Source: Pseudomarimonas sp964350895
GTDB taxonomy: Bacteria; Pseudomonadota; Gammaproteobacteria; Xanthomonadales; Xanthomonadaceae
DNA length: 64,000 nt
Reading direction: 5' to 3'
Assembly (NCBI GenBank): GCA_964350895.1
Contig: CAYGMG010000003.1
Span: 4,472 to 68,471, forward strand
The notes below the pieces were generated by a model, which worked only from the letters and a program-made list of their open reading frames with translations, searched no databases and was not told the origin of the DNA. The translations under genes were made by a program, and so were the position numbers. Position 1 is the stretch's first letter. The number at the start of each line of letters is the position of its first letter. This document shows, piece after piece, positions 1 to 7,850 of this stretch.

Positions 1-399
1 GTGGTCGATGACTCAAGGGTCGCCCGCAACCAGATCCAGCGCGTGCTGGAGGAACTGGGTGTGGAAGCCGTCCTGCTGCCCGACGGCAGGCAGGCACTCG
101 ATCACCTGAAATCGGTCGCCACCCAGGGCGAGGCGGTCACCGAGCGCTATGCGATGGTGATCTCGGATATCGAGATGCCCTCGATGGACGGCTACACCCT
201 GACGACGGAAATCCGTCGCGACGCGCGACTGGCCGATCTGTACGTGCTGTTGCACACATCACTCTCGGGCATCTTCAACAACGCCATGGTCGAACGCGTG
301 GGCGCCGACGCCTTCGTCGCCAAGTTCAGCCCCGCGGACCTTGCCCAGTACGTGCGGGTAAGGCTGGCGCAGGCGGTCGAGGAAATGCACGCCGCATAA
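1..399 (+). CDS. cheV: CheV C-terminal receiver domain (5' truncated by window edge)
   Basis: This is the end of a CheV-type coupling protein, a CheW domain fused to a phosphorylatable receiver that links receptors to CheA. Only the receiver half is in the window. It begins with the acidic pocket VVDDSR, carries the phospho-acceptor Asp in VISDIEMPSMDG, and ends with the switch Lys in FVAKFS. The frame is open at base 1, so the apparent GTG start there is not the real start. Placement just before flgB matches the cheV-flgB order of polar flagellar clusters. The 233 bases that follow hold an 8-bp perfect hairpin (452-479) without a T-run, then the flgB promoter. A stand-alone response regulator cannot be excluded because the CheW half is not visible. 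Confidence 0.8.
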   Translation: MVDDSRVARNQIQRVLEELGVEAVLLPDGRQALDHLKSVATQGEAVTERYAMVISDIEMPSMDGYTLTTEIRRDARLADLYVLLHTSLSGIFNNAMVERVGADAFVAKFSPADLAQYVRVRLAQAVEEMHAA

Positions 400-582
400 G
401 CCGGAACGCGCGCTGCGCCGCCCGCTGGCCAGTGCCGCCGACGGCTCGAAACCGCGCCGGCCGCCGGCAAGCGGCGCGGCCCGCGTGGCCGAGATCGGTT
501 GGCCTGCCGCGCCACTCAGGTCGCTGCGTGGCCAGTCTCTACGCGCCTCATCCGATAAGTGCCGGACCGGCCTGACCGCGAA

Positions 583-598
583 TGGCACGGCTCTTGCT
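583..598 (+). promoter_or_regulatory. Sigma-54 promoter of the flgB operon
   Basis: TGGCACGGCTCTTGCT matches the -24/-12 consensus TGGCACG-N4-TTGCW at every position, with GG at 584-585 and GC at 596-597, exactly ten bases between them. It ends 35 bases before the flgB ATG. FleQ is the expected activator. The operon it serves is inferred to be flgBCDE. Confidence 0.9.
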
Positions 599-632
599 GT
601 CTCCCCGGCGGAAAACCGCTCAGGAGGCCGCC

Positions 633-1058
633 ATGGCCGACATCACATCGACGATCTTCGGCATCCACGCCAGCTCGCTGAGCCTGCGCCAGCAGCGCCT
701 CGACCTGATCGCCAGCAACATCGCCAACGCCGACACGCCGGGCTACAAGGCCCAGGACCTGGATTTTGCGACCGCCCTGCGCAAGGCCGCGAGCCTTCCC
801 GGCGCCGCGCCGTTGCCTGGCCAGCTTGGCCTTGCATCGGCCGAGGAGCGCAGCGGCATGGCCGCGCCCGACGTCAACGAGATCGGCCGTCTGGCGCGCT
901 TTGCCCGCGACGAAATGCAGCCGGCGCTTGACGGCAACACGGTCGACAGCCAGCTCGAGCATGCCGCTTTTGCCAAGGCTGCGCTTGAGTACCGGGTCAC
1001 CTTGAACATGTTCGAGGGTCGCGCCCGCTCGCTGATGCTCGCCATCACCGGCCAGTAG
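633..1058 (+). CDS. flgB: Flagellar proximal rod protein FlgB
   Basis: FlgB is a rod protein of the basal body, secreted through the flagellar export gate into the periplasm. The 141-residue product has the FlgB/FlgC rod family opening: the HASSLSLRQQRLDLIASNIAN helix followed by ADTPGYKAQD. The ATG at 633 is chosen because AGGAGG lies at 622-627 and the family N terminus begins here. An in-frame ATG at 582 lies inside the sigma-54 promoter and would add a tail unlike FlgB. The gene opens an operon with flgC ten bases downstream. Confidence 0.95.
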   Translation: MADITSTIFGIHASSLSLRQQRLDLIASNIANADTPGYKAQDLDFATALRKAASLPGAAPLPGQLGLASAEERSGMAAPDVNEIGRLARFARDEMQPALDGNTVDSQLEHAAFAKAALEYRVTLNMFEGRARSLMLAITGQ

Positions 1059-1068
1059 GGAGCACGCC

Positions 1069-1473
1069 ATGTCACTCACCATCTTCCAGATCGCCGGCAG
1101 CGCCATGCATGCGCAATCGACACGACTGAATACCGTCGCCAGCAACCTGGCCAATGCCGAGTCGGTGGCAGGCAGCCCGGAGGCGGTCTATCGACAGCGC
1201 GACCCGGTGTTCCAGTCGGCACCGGTCGGCAACGACCCGGCCATCCAAGGTGTGCGCGTCACCGGCGTGGCCGAATCCAGCGCCGAGCCGATCAAGCGCT
1301 ACGAGCCCGGACACCCACTGGCCGATCCCGAAGGCTATGTCTACGCGCCGAACATGGATGCCGTCGCGCAGATGGTCAACATGATTTCAGCGGCGCGCAG
1401 CTACCAGGCCAATGTCGAGATGCTCAACACCGCCAAGGAATTGGCCATCGCCACCATCAACATCGGCCGCTGA
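1069..1473 (+). CDS. flgC: Flagellar proximal rod protein FlgC
   Basis: This 134-residue rod protein has the typical length for FlgC. The N terminus shows the family helix with STRLNTVASNLANAES, and the C terminus has the matching coiled-coil half around QMVNMISAARSYQANVEML. Both halves pack together in the rod. GGGAG sits just before the ATG. It lies ten bases after flgB and eleven before flgD, so co-transcription is expected. Confidence 0.96.
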   Translation: MSLTIFQIAGSAMHAQSTRLNTVASNLANAESVAGSPEAVYRQRDPVFQSAPVGNDPAIQGVRVTGVAESSAEPIKRYEPGHPLADPEGYVYAPNMDAVAQMVNMISAARSYQANVEMLNTAKELAIATINIGR

Positions 1474-1484
1474 GGAGTGCCCTG

Positions 1485-2138
1485 ATGCAGATTGTCCCCA
1501 CCGCCGTCGACTTCCTTGGCCAGGCAAAGAGCGCCAAAAGCGATCAGCGTGATCTCGGCCAGGCCGATTTCCTGCGCCTGATGACCGAGCAGCTGCGCAA
1601 CCAGGACCCGCTCAAGCCGCTGGACAGCAACCAGTTCCTTGGTCAGCTCGCGCAGTTCTCCACCGTCCAGGGCATCCAGGGTCTGCAGAGCAGCTTCAAC
1701 GCCTTTGCCGGCGCCCAGCTCGATGATCAGGCGCTGCAGGCGGCCAGTCTGATCGGCCGCAATGCCCTGGTCAGCAGCGGCAGCTTCCAGCTCAACGAGG
1801 AAGGCGGGCTGCGCGGCTTGACCACCGCGCCTTTCGCCGGCCGGATCGAGGTCGAGATCAGCAACGCCAGCGGCGAAGTGGTTCGCCGGATGAGCATCGA
1901 TGCCCCCCGGGCCGGCAACGTGCCGCTCGAGTGGGACGGCGTCACCGACACCGGCGAAGCGGCCCAGCCGGGCGTCTATCGGGTTTCCGCACGGATGAAC
2001 GAAGGCGGCGCCTCCTATGGGCTTGAAACCCAGGTTGAGGCGCGCATCGACAGCGTCTCCTTCAGCTCCGCGGGCCTGATCCTGAACCTGGCCGGTGGCG
2101 GCTCCATCCCCTTCTCTGCCGTCCGCCGGATCGGCTGA
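1485..2138 (+). CDS. flgD: Hook assembly scaffold FlgD
   Basis: FlgD caps the growing hook and is discarded when the hook is complete. The 217-residue protein shows the family N-terminal stretch DFLRLMTEQLRNQDPLKPLD, then LAQFSTVQGIQ. A C-terminal FlgD Ig/Tudor-like region follows, with PLEWDGVTDTGEAAQPGVYR. It sits between rod genes and the hook gene, as in other flg operons. No anomalies are visible. Confidence 0.96.
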   Translation: MQIVPTAVDFLGQAKSAKSDQRDLGQADFLRLMTEQLRNQDPLKPLDSNQFLGQLAQFSTVQGIQGLQSSFNAFAGAQLDDQALQAASLIGRNALVSSGSFQLNEEGGLRGLTTAPFAGRIEVEISNASGEVVRRMSIDAPRAGNVPLEWDGVTDTGEAAQPGVYRVSARMNEGGASYGLETQVEARIDSVSFSSAGLILNLAGGGSIPFSAVRRIG

Positions 2139-2160
2139 CTCCCCCACTGAGGATCGCATC

Positions 2161-3381
2161 ATGACCTTTCGTACTGCACTGTCCGGCCTGAACGCAGCGG
2201 CCGCCGACCTCAACGTCACCTCACACAACATCGCCAACGTCGCCACGGTCGGCTTCAAGGGCTCGCGCGCCGAATTCGCCGAAGTGTTCGCGAACTCGCC
2301 GTTCGGACTGTCCCGCACGGCGATCGGCTCGGGCGCACGCACCGCCGCTGTCGCCCAGCAGTTCGGCCAGGGAAACATCGAGTTCACCGACAACAGCCTG
2401 GATGTCGCCATCTCCGGCGGCGGCTTCTTCCGCCTTTCCGACAACGGCACCGCGGTCTACTCGCGCGCCGGCAACTTCAGCGCCGACCGCAGCGGCTTCG
2501 TGGTCAATCCCGCCGGACACCGGGTGCAGGTCTATCCGCCGATCAGCGGCAGCGACCAGTTCGATACCGGCCGCCTGGTGGATCTGCAGATCGCCGTGGG
2601 CGATGCCGCGCCGCAGGCGACCAGCCAGATCGACACCGGACTGAACCTGCCGGCCAATGCCGTGGTGCCGGCCAATTCACCGTTCGATCCCGCCGATCCG
2701 CTCAGCTACAACCACACCACGTCGTTGACCATCTTCGACTCGCTGGGCGCCTCGCATATCGCCACGCTGTACTTCGTCAAGACCGCCACCGAGAACGAAT
2801 GGGAGGCCCATGCCTACGTCGACGGCAACGCGGTAGGCGGCGCAAACACCATCGTCTACAGCGAGACCGGCGCGCTGACCACGCCTGCCGGCGGCCAGCT
2901 GACCCTGCCGACCTACGATCCGGCCAACGGTGCCGCCGACCTCGACATCATTCTCGACCTGCAGTCCTCGACCCAGTATGGCGAGGCGTTCTCGGTCAGC
3001 GAGCTGGTGCAGAACGGATTCACCACAGGCCGTTTGACCGGCATCGAGACCTCGCCGACCGGCGTGGTCTTCGCCCGCTTCACCAACGGCCAGTCGCAGC
3101 CCCTGGGTCAGCTCTCGCTGGCCACCTTCCCCAACGTCCAGGGCCTGCAGGAACTGGGCGACAACGTGTGGGGCGAGACCTTCGAGTCCGGACAGCCGGT
3201 GCTCGGCACGGCGGGCAGCGGCACCTTCGGCCTGACTCAGAGCGGCGCGCTGGAAGCCTCCAACGTCGACCTGACCGAACAGCTGGTCAACATGATCACC
3301 GCGCAGCGCAACTTCCAGGCCAACGCGCAGATGATCTCGACCCAGGACCAGGTCACCCAGACGGTGATCAATATCCGCTGA
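2161..3381 (+). CDS. flgE: Flagellar hook protein FlgE
   Basis: This is the structural subunit of the hook, about 406 residues, typical for FlgE. It has the rod/hook N-terminal motif LNVTSHNIANVATVGFKGSR near residues 20-40. The C-terminal half is ASNVDLTEQLVNMITAQRNF. The ATG at 2161 is chosen over an in-frame ATG at 2095 because the upstream one overlaps flgD and adds residues before the conserved MTFRTALSGL start; TGAGGA precedes 2161. The stop at 3379-3381 is followed at once by a new sigma-54 promoter, so flgE likely ends the first operon. Confidence 0.96.
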   Translation: MTFRTALSGLNAAAADLNVTSHNIANVATVGFKGSRAEFAEVFANSPFGLSRTAIGSGARTAAVAQQFGQGNIEFTDNSLDVAISGGGFFRLSDNGTAVYSRAGNFSADRSGFVVNPAGHRVQVYPPISGSDQFDTGRLVDLQIAVGDAAPQATSQIDTGLNLPANAVVPANSPFDPADPLSYNHTTSLTIFDSLGASHIATLYFVKTATENEWEAHAYVDGNAVGGANTIVYSETGALTTPAGGQLTLPTYDPANGAADLDIILDLQSSTQYGEAFSVSELVQNGFTTGRLTGIETSPTGVVFARFTNGQSQPLGQLSLATFPNVQGLQELGDNVWGETFESGQPVLGTAGSGTFGLTQSGALEASNVDLTEQLVNMITAQRNFQANAQMISTQDQVTQTVINIR

Positions 3382-3390
3382 TGCCAGGTT

Positions 3391-3406
3391 TGGCACGACG
3401 GTTGCT
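3391..3406 (+). promoter_or_regulatory. Sigma-54 promoter of the flgF operon
   Basis: TGGCACGACGGTTGCT is a full match to TGGCACG-N4-TTGCW, with GG at 3392-3393 and GC at 3404-3405. It begins ten bases after the flgE stop and ends 54 bases before the flgF ATG. It should drive flgFGHIJKL, a separate operon in Pseudomonas too. Confidence 0.9.
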
Positions 3407-3460
3407 TGAGCCACTTGAGGGCGCCGGATAACCGGCGCCACCGATCCCGGAGCCCGCGAC

Positions 3461-4201
3461 ATGGACAAGGCCCTCTACACCGCAATGACCGGCGCGTCGG
3501 CACTGATGCGCGCGCAGTCGGCGGTGGCCCACAACCTGGCCAACGTCAGCAGTACGGCGTTCAAGGCCCAGCTGGTCCATACCGAAGCCTTCAAGGTTCC
3601 CGGAGAAGGCCTGCCGACCCGGATCGGCGTGCGCGACGCCCGGATCGGCTTCGATGCGAGCCCGGGCGCACTGGAGAACACCGGCAACGAACTGGACGTC
3701 GCGCTCAACGAGGGTGTCTGGCTCGCCGTGCTCGACAACGCCGGCCAGGAGGCCTACACCCGCGTCGGCCAGCTGCAGATCGGCAGCAATGGACAGCTGA
3801 CCACGTCAGCCGGCTACCCGGTGCTCGGTCCGAACGGTCCGCTCAGCGTGCCGCCGCGGGAGAAGCTGCTGATCGGCGCCGACGGCGGCATCTCGATCGT
3901 CCCCGAGGGACAGACCCCGCAAACCCAGGCAGAAGTGGGCCGTCTGAAGCTTGTCGTACCCGATCAGCGACTGCTGGAGAGAAGCCCCGACGGACTGTTC
4001 CGCCAGAGCGGCGGCGAGCCGCCGGCGCCGGCGGTCGGCAACGCGCTCACTTCCGGCGCGTTGGAGGGCAGCAATGTCCACGCCGCGGGTGAGCTGGTGA
4101 AGATGATCGAGCTGCAAAGGCAGTTCGAAGCGCAGGTCAAGATCATGAAGACCACCGAAGAGAACGCACGTCTCTCGGCCACCCTGATGCGCCTGTCCTA
4201 A
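3461..4201 (+). CDS. flgF: Flagellar proximal rod protein FlgF
   Basis: FlgF forms part of the rod next to FlgG. The 246-residue protein opens with MDKALYTAMTGASALMRAQ and has the AHNLANVSSTAFKAQ rod motif. The C terminus, ALEGSNVHAAGELVKMIELQ, is the usual hook-basal-body terminal helix. It is the first gene after the sigma-54 promoter at 3391. flgG follows 18 bases later, and its sequence is clearly related. Confidence 0.95.
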   Translation: MDKALYTAMTGASALMRAQSAVAHNLANVSSTAFKAQLVHTEAFKVPGEGLPTRIGVRDARIGFDASPGALENTGNELDVALNEGVWLAVLDNAGQEAYTRVGQLQIGSNGQLTTSAGYPVLGPNGPLSVPPREKLLIGADGGISIVPEGQTPQTQAEVGRLKLVVPDQRLLERSPDGLFRQSGGEPPAPAVGNALTSGALEGSNVHAAGELVKMIELQRQFEAQVKIMKTTEENARLSATLMRLS

Positions 4202-4219
4202 GGCGCAGAGGAGCAACGC

Positions 4220-5005
4220 ATGTACCCCGCACTGTGGATCGCCAAGACCGGACTGGACGCGCAGCAGACGCGCATGGCCGTGGTTTCCAACAACCTGGCC
4301 AACGTCAACACCACGGGCTTCAAGCGCTCGCGCGCCAGCTTCGAGGATCTGCTCTACCAGAACATCCGTCAGCCAGGCGGCAACAACACGCAGCAGAACC
4401 AGCTGCCTTCCGGCCTGATGACCGGTACCGGCGTGCGCGTGGTCTCGACCGAGAAGTCGTTTGCCCAGGGCGGTCTTGCGCGCACCGACAACGCGCTCGA
4501 CATCGCGATCAACGGTCGCGGCTTCTTCGAGGTCCTGCTGCCCGACGGCAGCATCGCCTACTCGCGTGACGGCAGCTTCCAGATCAATGCCAACGGCGAG
4601 ATGGTGACCAACTCCGGCTATCCGCTGCAGCCCGGCATCAACATCCCGGATGGCGCGCAGAGCGTGACCATCGGCGTCGATGGCACGGTCAGCGTGACGG
4701 TCGCAGGCCAGGCAGCGCCGGTCCAGGTCGGCAACATCACCCTGACCGACTTCATCAACCCGACCGGGCTGCAGGCCAAGGGCGAGAACCTCTATCTGGA
4801 AACCGCCGCCAGCGGCCCGGCGACCCAGGGCACGGCCGGGGTCAACGGCCTTGGCACCCTGGTGCAGGGAATGCTCGAAAGCTCCAACGTCAACGTGGTG
4901 GAAGAGCTGGTCAGCATGATCGAAACCCAGCGCGCCTACGAGATGAATGCCAAGGCGATCTCGACCACGGACCAGATGCTGGCCTTCCTGAACCAGAACA
5001 CCTAA
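4220..5005 (+). CDS. flgG: Flagellar distal rod protein FlgG
   Basis: FlgG makes the long distal rod that crosses the periplasm and the L and P rings. At 261 residues the length is standard. The protein begins MYPALWIAKTGLDAQQTRM, has VVSNNLANVNTTGFKRSR, and ends with the FlgG-type helix VEELVSMIETQRAYEMNAKA. GAGGAG precedes the ATG. It sits between flgF and flgH with short gaps, as in a single transcript. Confidence 0.97.
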   Translation: MYPALWIAKTGLDAQQTRMAVVSNNLANVNTTGFKRSRASFEDLLYQNIRQPGGNNTQQNQLPSGLMTGTGVRVVSTEKSFAQGGLARTDNALDIAINGRGFFEVLLPDGSIAYSRDGSFQINANGEMVTNSGYPLQPGINIPDGAQSVTIGVDGTVSVTVAGQAAPVQVGNITLTDFINPTGLQAKGENLYLETAASGPATQGTAGVNGLGTLVQGMLESSNVNVVEELVSMIETQRAYEMNAKAISTTDQMLAFLNQNT

Positions 5006-5016
5006 GGCGCACCGGC

Positions 5017-5682
5017 ATGATCCGCACCCTCTTCATCGCTGCCCTGCTCGCCCTTGCAGGCTGCGCGGCGGCACCCAAGCCCGACCCGGCCTTCTCGCCG
5101 CTCGCGGCCAACGCCATCCCGCGCCCGGCGCCGGCCACGGACGGTGCAATCTTCCGCGAGGGCAGCGGTGGTCTCTCCCTGTTTGCCGACCAGCGCGCCC
5201 TGCACCCGGGCGACCTGATCACCATCACCCTGTCCGAGCGCACCGTCGCGCAAACCAATTCGACGACCTCCACCTCACGTTCCACCGAGCTGGAGATGGC
5301 CGCGCCGAACGTACTCGGCGCGCCGGTGACCATCAACGGACGTGATCCGCTGGCCACCACCTTTGGCTCGGACAACACCTTTTCCGGCACCGGATCCTCC
5401 AACAAGAGCATGAGCCTGACCGGCAGCGTGACGGTGACCGTGGTCGACCGCATGCCCAACGGCAACCTGGTGGTCCGCGGCGAAAAGCTGCTGCGCCTGA
5501 ACCGCTCGGACGAAGTGGTGCAGATCCAGGGCATCGTCAGGCCATCGGATATCCAGCCGGACAACTCGGTGCCCTCTTCGCGGGTGGCGGATGCGCGCAT
5601 CGTCTATACCGGGCGCGGCGAAATGGGCCAGGCCAATGCACAAAGCTGGCTGTCGCGCTTCTTCGCGGCGGTGATGCCATGA
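5017..5682 (+). CDS. flgH: Flagellar L-ring lipoprotein FlgH
   Basis: FlgH forms the outer-membrane L ring around the rod. The 221-residue precursor has a lipoprotein signal peptide with the lipobox LALAGC, which places the lipidated Cys at residue 16. FlgH family features follow: SLFADQRALHPGDLITITL and a C-terminal block GIVRPSDIQPDNSVPSSRVA. The stop overlaps the flgI start by four bases (ATGA), so the two ring genes are translationally coupled. Confidence 0.96.
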   Translation: MIRTLFIAALLALAGCAAAPKPDPAFSPLAANAIPRPAPATDGAIFREGSGGLSLFADQRALHPGDLITITLSERTVAQTNSTTSTSRSTELEMAAPNVLGAPVTINGRDPLATTFGSDNTFSGTGSSNKSMSLTGSVTVTVVDRMPNGNLVVRGEKLLRLNRSDEVVQIQGIVRPSDIQPDNSVPSSRVADARIVYTGRGEMGQANAQSWLSRFFAAVMP

Positions 5683-6818
5683 GCGGCAGCCCGATCATCG
5701 CCATCCGTCGGGCCGGTCTTGCGCAATCAGCCCTGCTGGCAGTGGCCGTCCTGCTGCTATCCGGCGCAGCCGCCGCCGAGCGGATCAAGGACCTGGCCAG
5801 CGTGGCCGGCGTGCGCGGCAACCCGCTGGTCGGCTACGGTCTGGTGGTGGGCCTTGATGGCACCGGCGACCAGACCAGCCAGGCGCCGTTCACCGTGCAG
5901 AGCCTGCGCAACATGCTCAACGAGCTCGGCGTCACCGTGCCGAGCAATGTCAACCCGCAGCTCAAGAACGTTGCAGCCGTGGCGATCCACGCCGAACTGC
6001 CGGCCTTTGCCAAGCCAGGCCAGCAGATCGACGTGACCGTGTCCTCGATCGGCAATTCCGCCTCGCTGCGCGGCGGCACCTTGCTGATGACCCCGCTTAA
6101 GGGCGCCGACGGGCAGATCTACGCGATCGCCCAAGGCAACCTGATCGTCGGCGGCTTTGGCGCTTCCGGCCGCGATGGCTCGCGGGTCTCCGTCAATATC
6201 CCGTCGGCGGGACGGATTCCCAACGGCGCCATGGTCGAACGCACCCTGCCCGCCCCGCTTGGTCAGGGCGCCGAGCTGATGCTCAACCTCAACCAGCCGG
6301 ACTTCACCACCGCGGCGCGTCTGGTCAACATGCTGAACATCACGTTTGGAGAGGGCGCCGCGCGCGCGCTGGACCCGGTCACCGTCGCGGTCATCGCGCC
6401 GACCGATCCCACCGCGCGGGTTGCCTTCATGGCCCGCGTCGAGAATCTCGAGGTCAATCCGGGCGAGGCGCGGGCCAAGGTCATCGTCAACTCGCGCACC
6501 GGAACCATCGTCATGGGCGGCCTGGTCAAGGTCCTGCCGGCGGCGATCACCCACGGCTCGCTGACCGTGACCATCACCGAAGGCACCCTGGTCAACCAGC
6601 CCACCGCCTTCACCGACGGGCAGACCGTCACCGCACCGCAATCGACGATCACCGCGGTGCAGGAGGAGAGCAGGATGTTCCTGTTCAACGGCGGCGTCTC
6701 CCTCGAAGAGATCGTCCGTTCGGTCAATGAGGTCGGTGCCGCTCCCGGCGACCTGATCGCCATTCTCGAAGCACTCAAGCAGTCGGGCGCGCTGCGCGCC
6801 GAGCTGGAAGTGATCTAG
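5679..6818 (+). CDS. flgI: Flagellar P-ring protein FlgI
   Basis: FlgI builds the periplasmic P ring on peptidoglycan. The 379-residue precursor has a Sec signal peptide, with likely cleavage after Ala33 in GAAAAE. It then has the family opening RIKDLASVAGVRGNPLVGYG and the GLDGTGDQT motif. The C terminus has NEVGAAPGDLIAILEALKQS, which is typical. The start is fixed by the four-base overlap with flgH. Confidence 0.97.
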   Translation: MSGSPIIAIRRAGLAQSALLAVAVLLLSGAAAAERIKDLASVAGVRGNPLVGYGLVVGLDGTGDQTSQAPFTVQSLRNMLNELGVTVPSNVNPQLKNVAAVAIHAELPAFAKPGQQIDVTVSSIGNSASLRGGTLLMTPLKGADGQIYAIAQGNLIVGGFGASGRDGSRVSVNIPSAGRIPNGAMVERTLPAPLGQGAELMLNLNQPDFTTAARLVNMLNITFGEGAARALDPVTVAVIAPTDPTARVAFMARVENLEVNPGEARAKVIVNSRTGTIVMGGLVKVLPAAITHGSLTVTITEGTLVNQPTAFTDGQTVTAPQSTITAVQEESRMFLFNGGVSLEEIVRSVNEVGAAPGDLIAILEALKQSGALRAELEVI

Positions 6819-6827
6819 GACCCGAGC

Positions 6828-7850
6828 ATGGAACTGCGCCCCGCCACGCTGTCCCTGCGGCCCGTCGACACCGGCAACTCGCCGGAGTCGATCCGCGACG
6901 CCGCGCGCCAGCTGGAGAGCCAGTTCGCCAAGATGATGATCGGCATGATGCGCCAGTCCGCGCTGGGCGACTCGCTGTTCCCGGGCGCCGCGGCGCAGTA
7001 TCGCGACCTGTACGACCGCGAGCTGGCCAACGCGCTGACCCGGGACAAGGGACTGGGCTTGCAGCCGATGATCCGGCGATCCCTCGGCGAGTCTTCCGCA
7101 GAAGCCGCCGCAGCGCCGACGCTTCCCGCTGCCGGTTACGGGCTGGAAGCCTATCGTCGCCAGCAGCCGGCGCTCGGCCAGCTTCGCGCGCCGATCAGCC
7201 AGCCGATTCCGGTCTCGCGCATCGACCCGCAGCCAGGCCACCCCAAGGCGCATGGCGCGCTCGCCGCCGATCAGCCATCGCCCGCGCTTGAGCGCACGCC
7301 GGCACTGGATCGTTCGGCTGCTACGGCCTATGCCCAATCCGTACCCGGCAACCCCGAGGACTTCGTCCGCGAGATGTGGCCGCACGCGCAGCGCGCGGCG
7401 GCTGAACTTGGGGTTTCCCCGAAAGCCATCCTCGCCCAGGCCGCCCTGGAAACCGGCTGGGGCCGACGGGTGGTCCGCAACGACGACGGCAGCCCCGCGC
7501 ACAACCTTTTCGGCATCAAGGCCGGCAGCAGCTGGCAGGGTACCCGGGTGGTCCGCGAAACCAGCGAGCACGTCGACGGCGCATTCGTCCGCGAGCAGGC
7601 CGCCTTCCGTGCCTACGGCGGCGCGGCGGAGAGCTTTGCCGACTACGTGCACCTGCTCAAGAACAGTTCGCGCTACCAGCAGGCGCTGGGCGCGGGCGAC
7701 GCCGGCAGCTTCGGTCGCGCCCTGCAGCGCGCCGGCTACGCCACCGACCCCAGCTACGCCGACAAGATCGCCGCGATCGCCAACGGCCCGACCATGCGCC
7801 GCGCGCTGGACGGGCTGGTGGCTGACACCCACGGGAGCCTCAAGGCATGA
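6828..7850 (+). CDS. flgJ: Flagellar rod cap and peptidoglycan hydrolase FlgJ
   Basis: This is a two-domain FlgJ of 340 residues. Residues 1 to about 85 are the rod-capping domain (ARQLESQFAKMMIGMMRQS). Residues from about 180 to the end are a glucosaminidase-type hydrolase domain. The catalytic Glu lies in QAALETGWGRR, followed by NLFGIKAG and a YVHLLKNSSRYQQAL segment. It lets the rod pass through the cell wall. The linker is variable and Pro/Ala rich. The stop overlaps the flgK start (ATGA). Confidence 0.95.
   Translation: MELRPATLSLRPVDTGNSPESIRDAARQLESQFAKMMIGMMRQSALGDSLFPGAAAQYRDLYDRELANALTRDKGLGLQPMIRRSLGESSAEAAAAPTLPAAGYGLEAYRRQQPALGQLRAPISQPIPVSRIDPQPGHPKAHGALAADQPSPALERTPALDRSAATAYAQSVPGNPEDFVREMWPHAQRAAAELGVSPKAILAQAALETGWGRRVVRNDDGSPAHNLFGIKAGSSWQGTRVVRETSEHVDGAFVREQAAFRAYGGAAESFADYVHLLKNSSRYQQALGAGDAGSFGRALQRAGYATDPSYADKIAAIANGPTMRRALDGLVADTHGSLKA

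Noticed and set aside
532..558. TCCGATAA at 551-558, resembling a sigma-28 -10 element upstream of flgB.
   Set aside because: No TAAAG or TCAAG lies at the correct distance, and a perfect sigma-54 promoter follows.
582..632. Upstream ATG at 582 as the start of flgB.
   Set aside because: It falls in the sigma-54 promoter and has no ribosome site, while AGGAGG precedes ATG 633.
5757..7832. A 691-codon open frame on the minus strand across flgI and flgJ.
   Set aside because: It is a high-GC shadow of the plus-strand genes with no family motif. The same holds for other long minus-strand frames, such as those over the flagellins and flhA.
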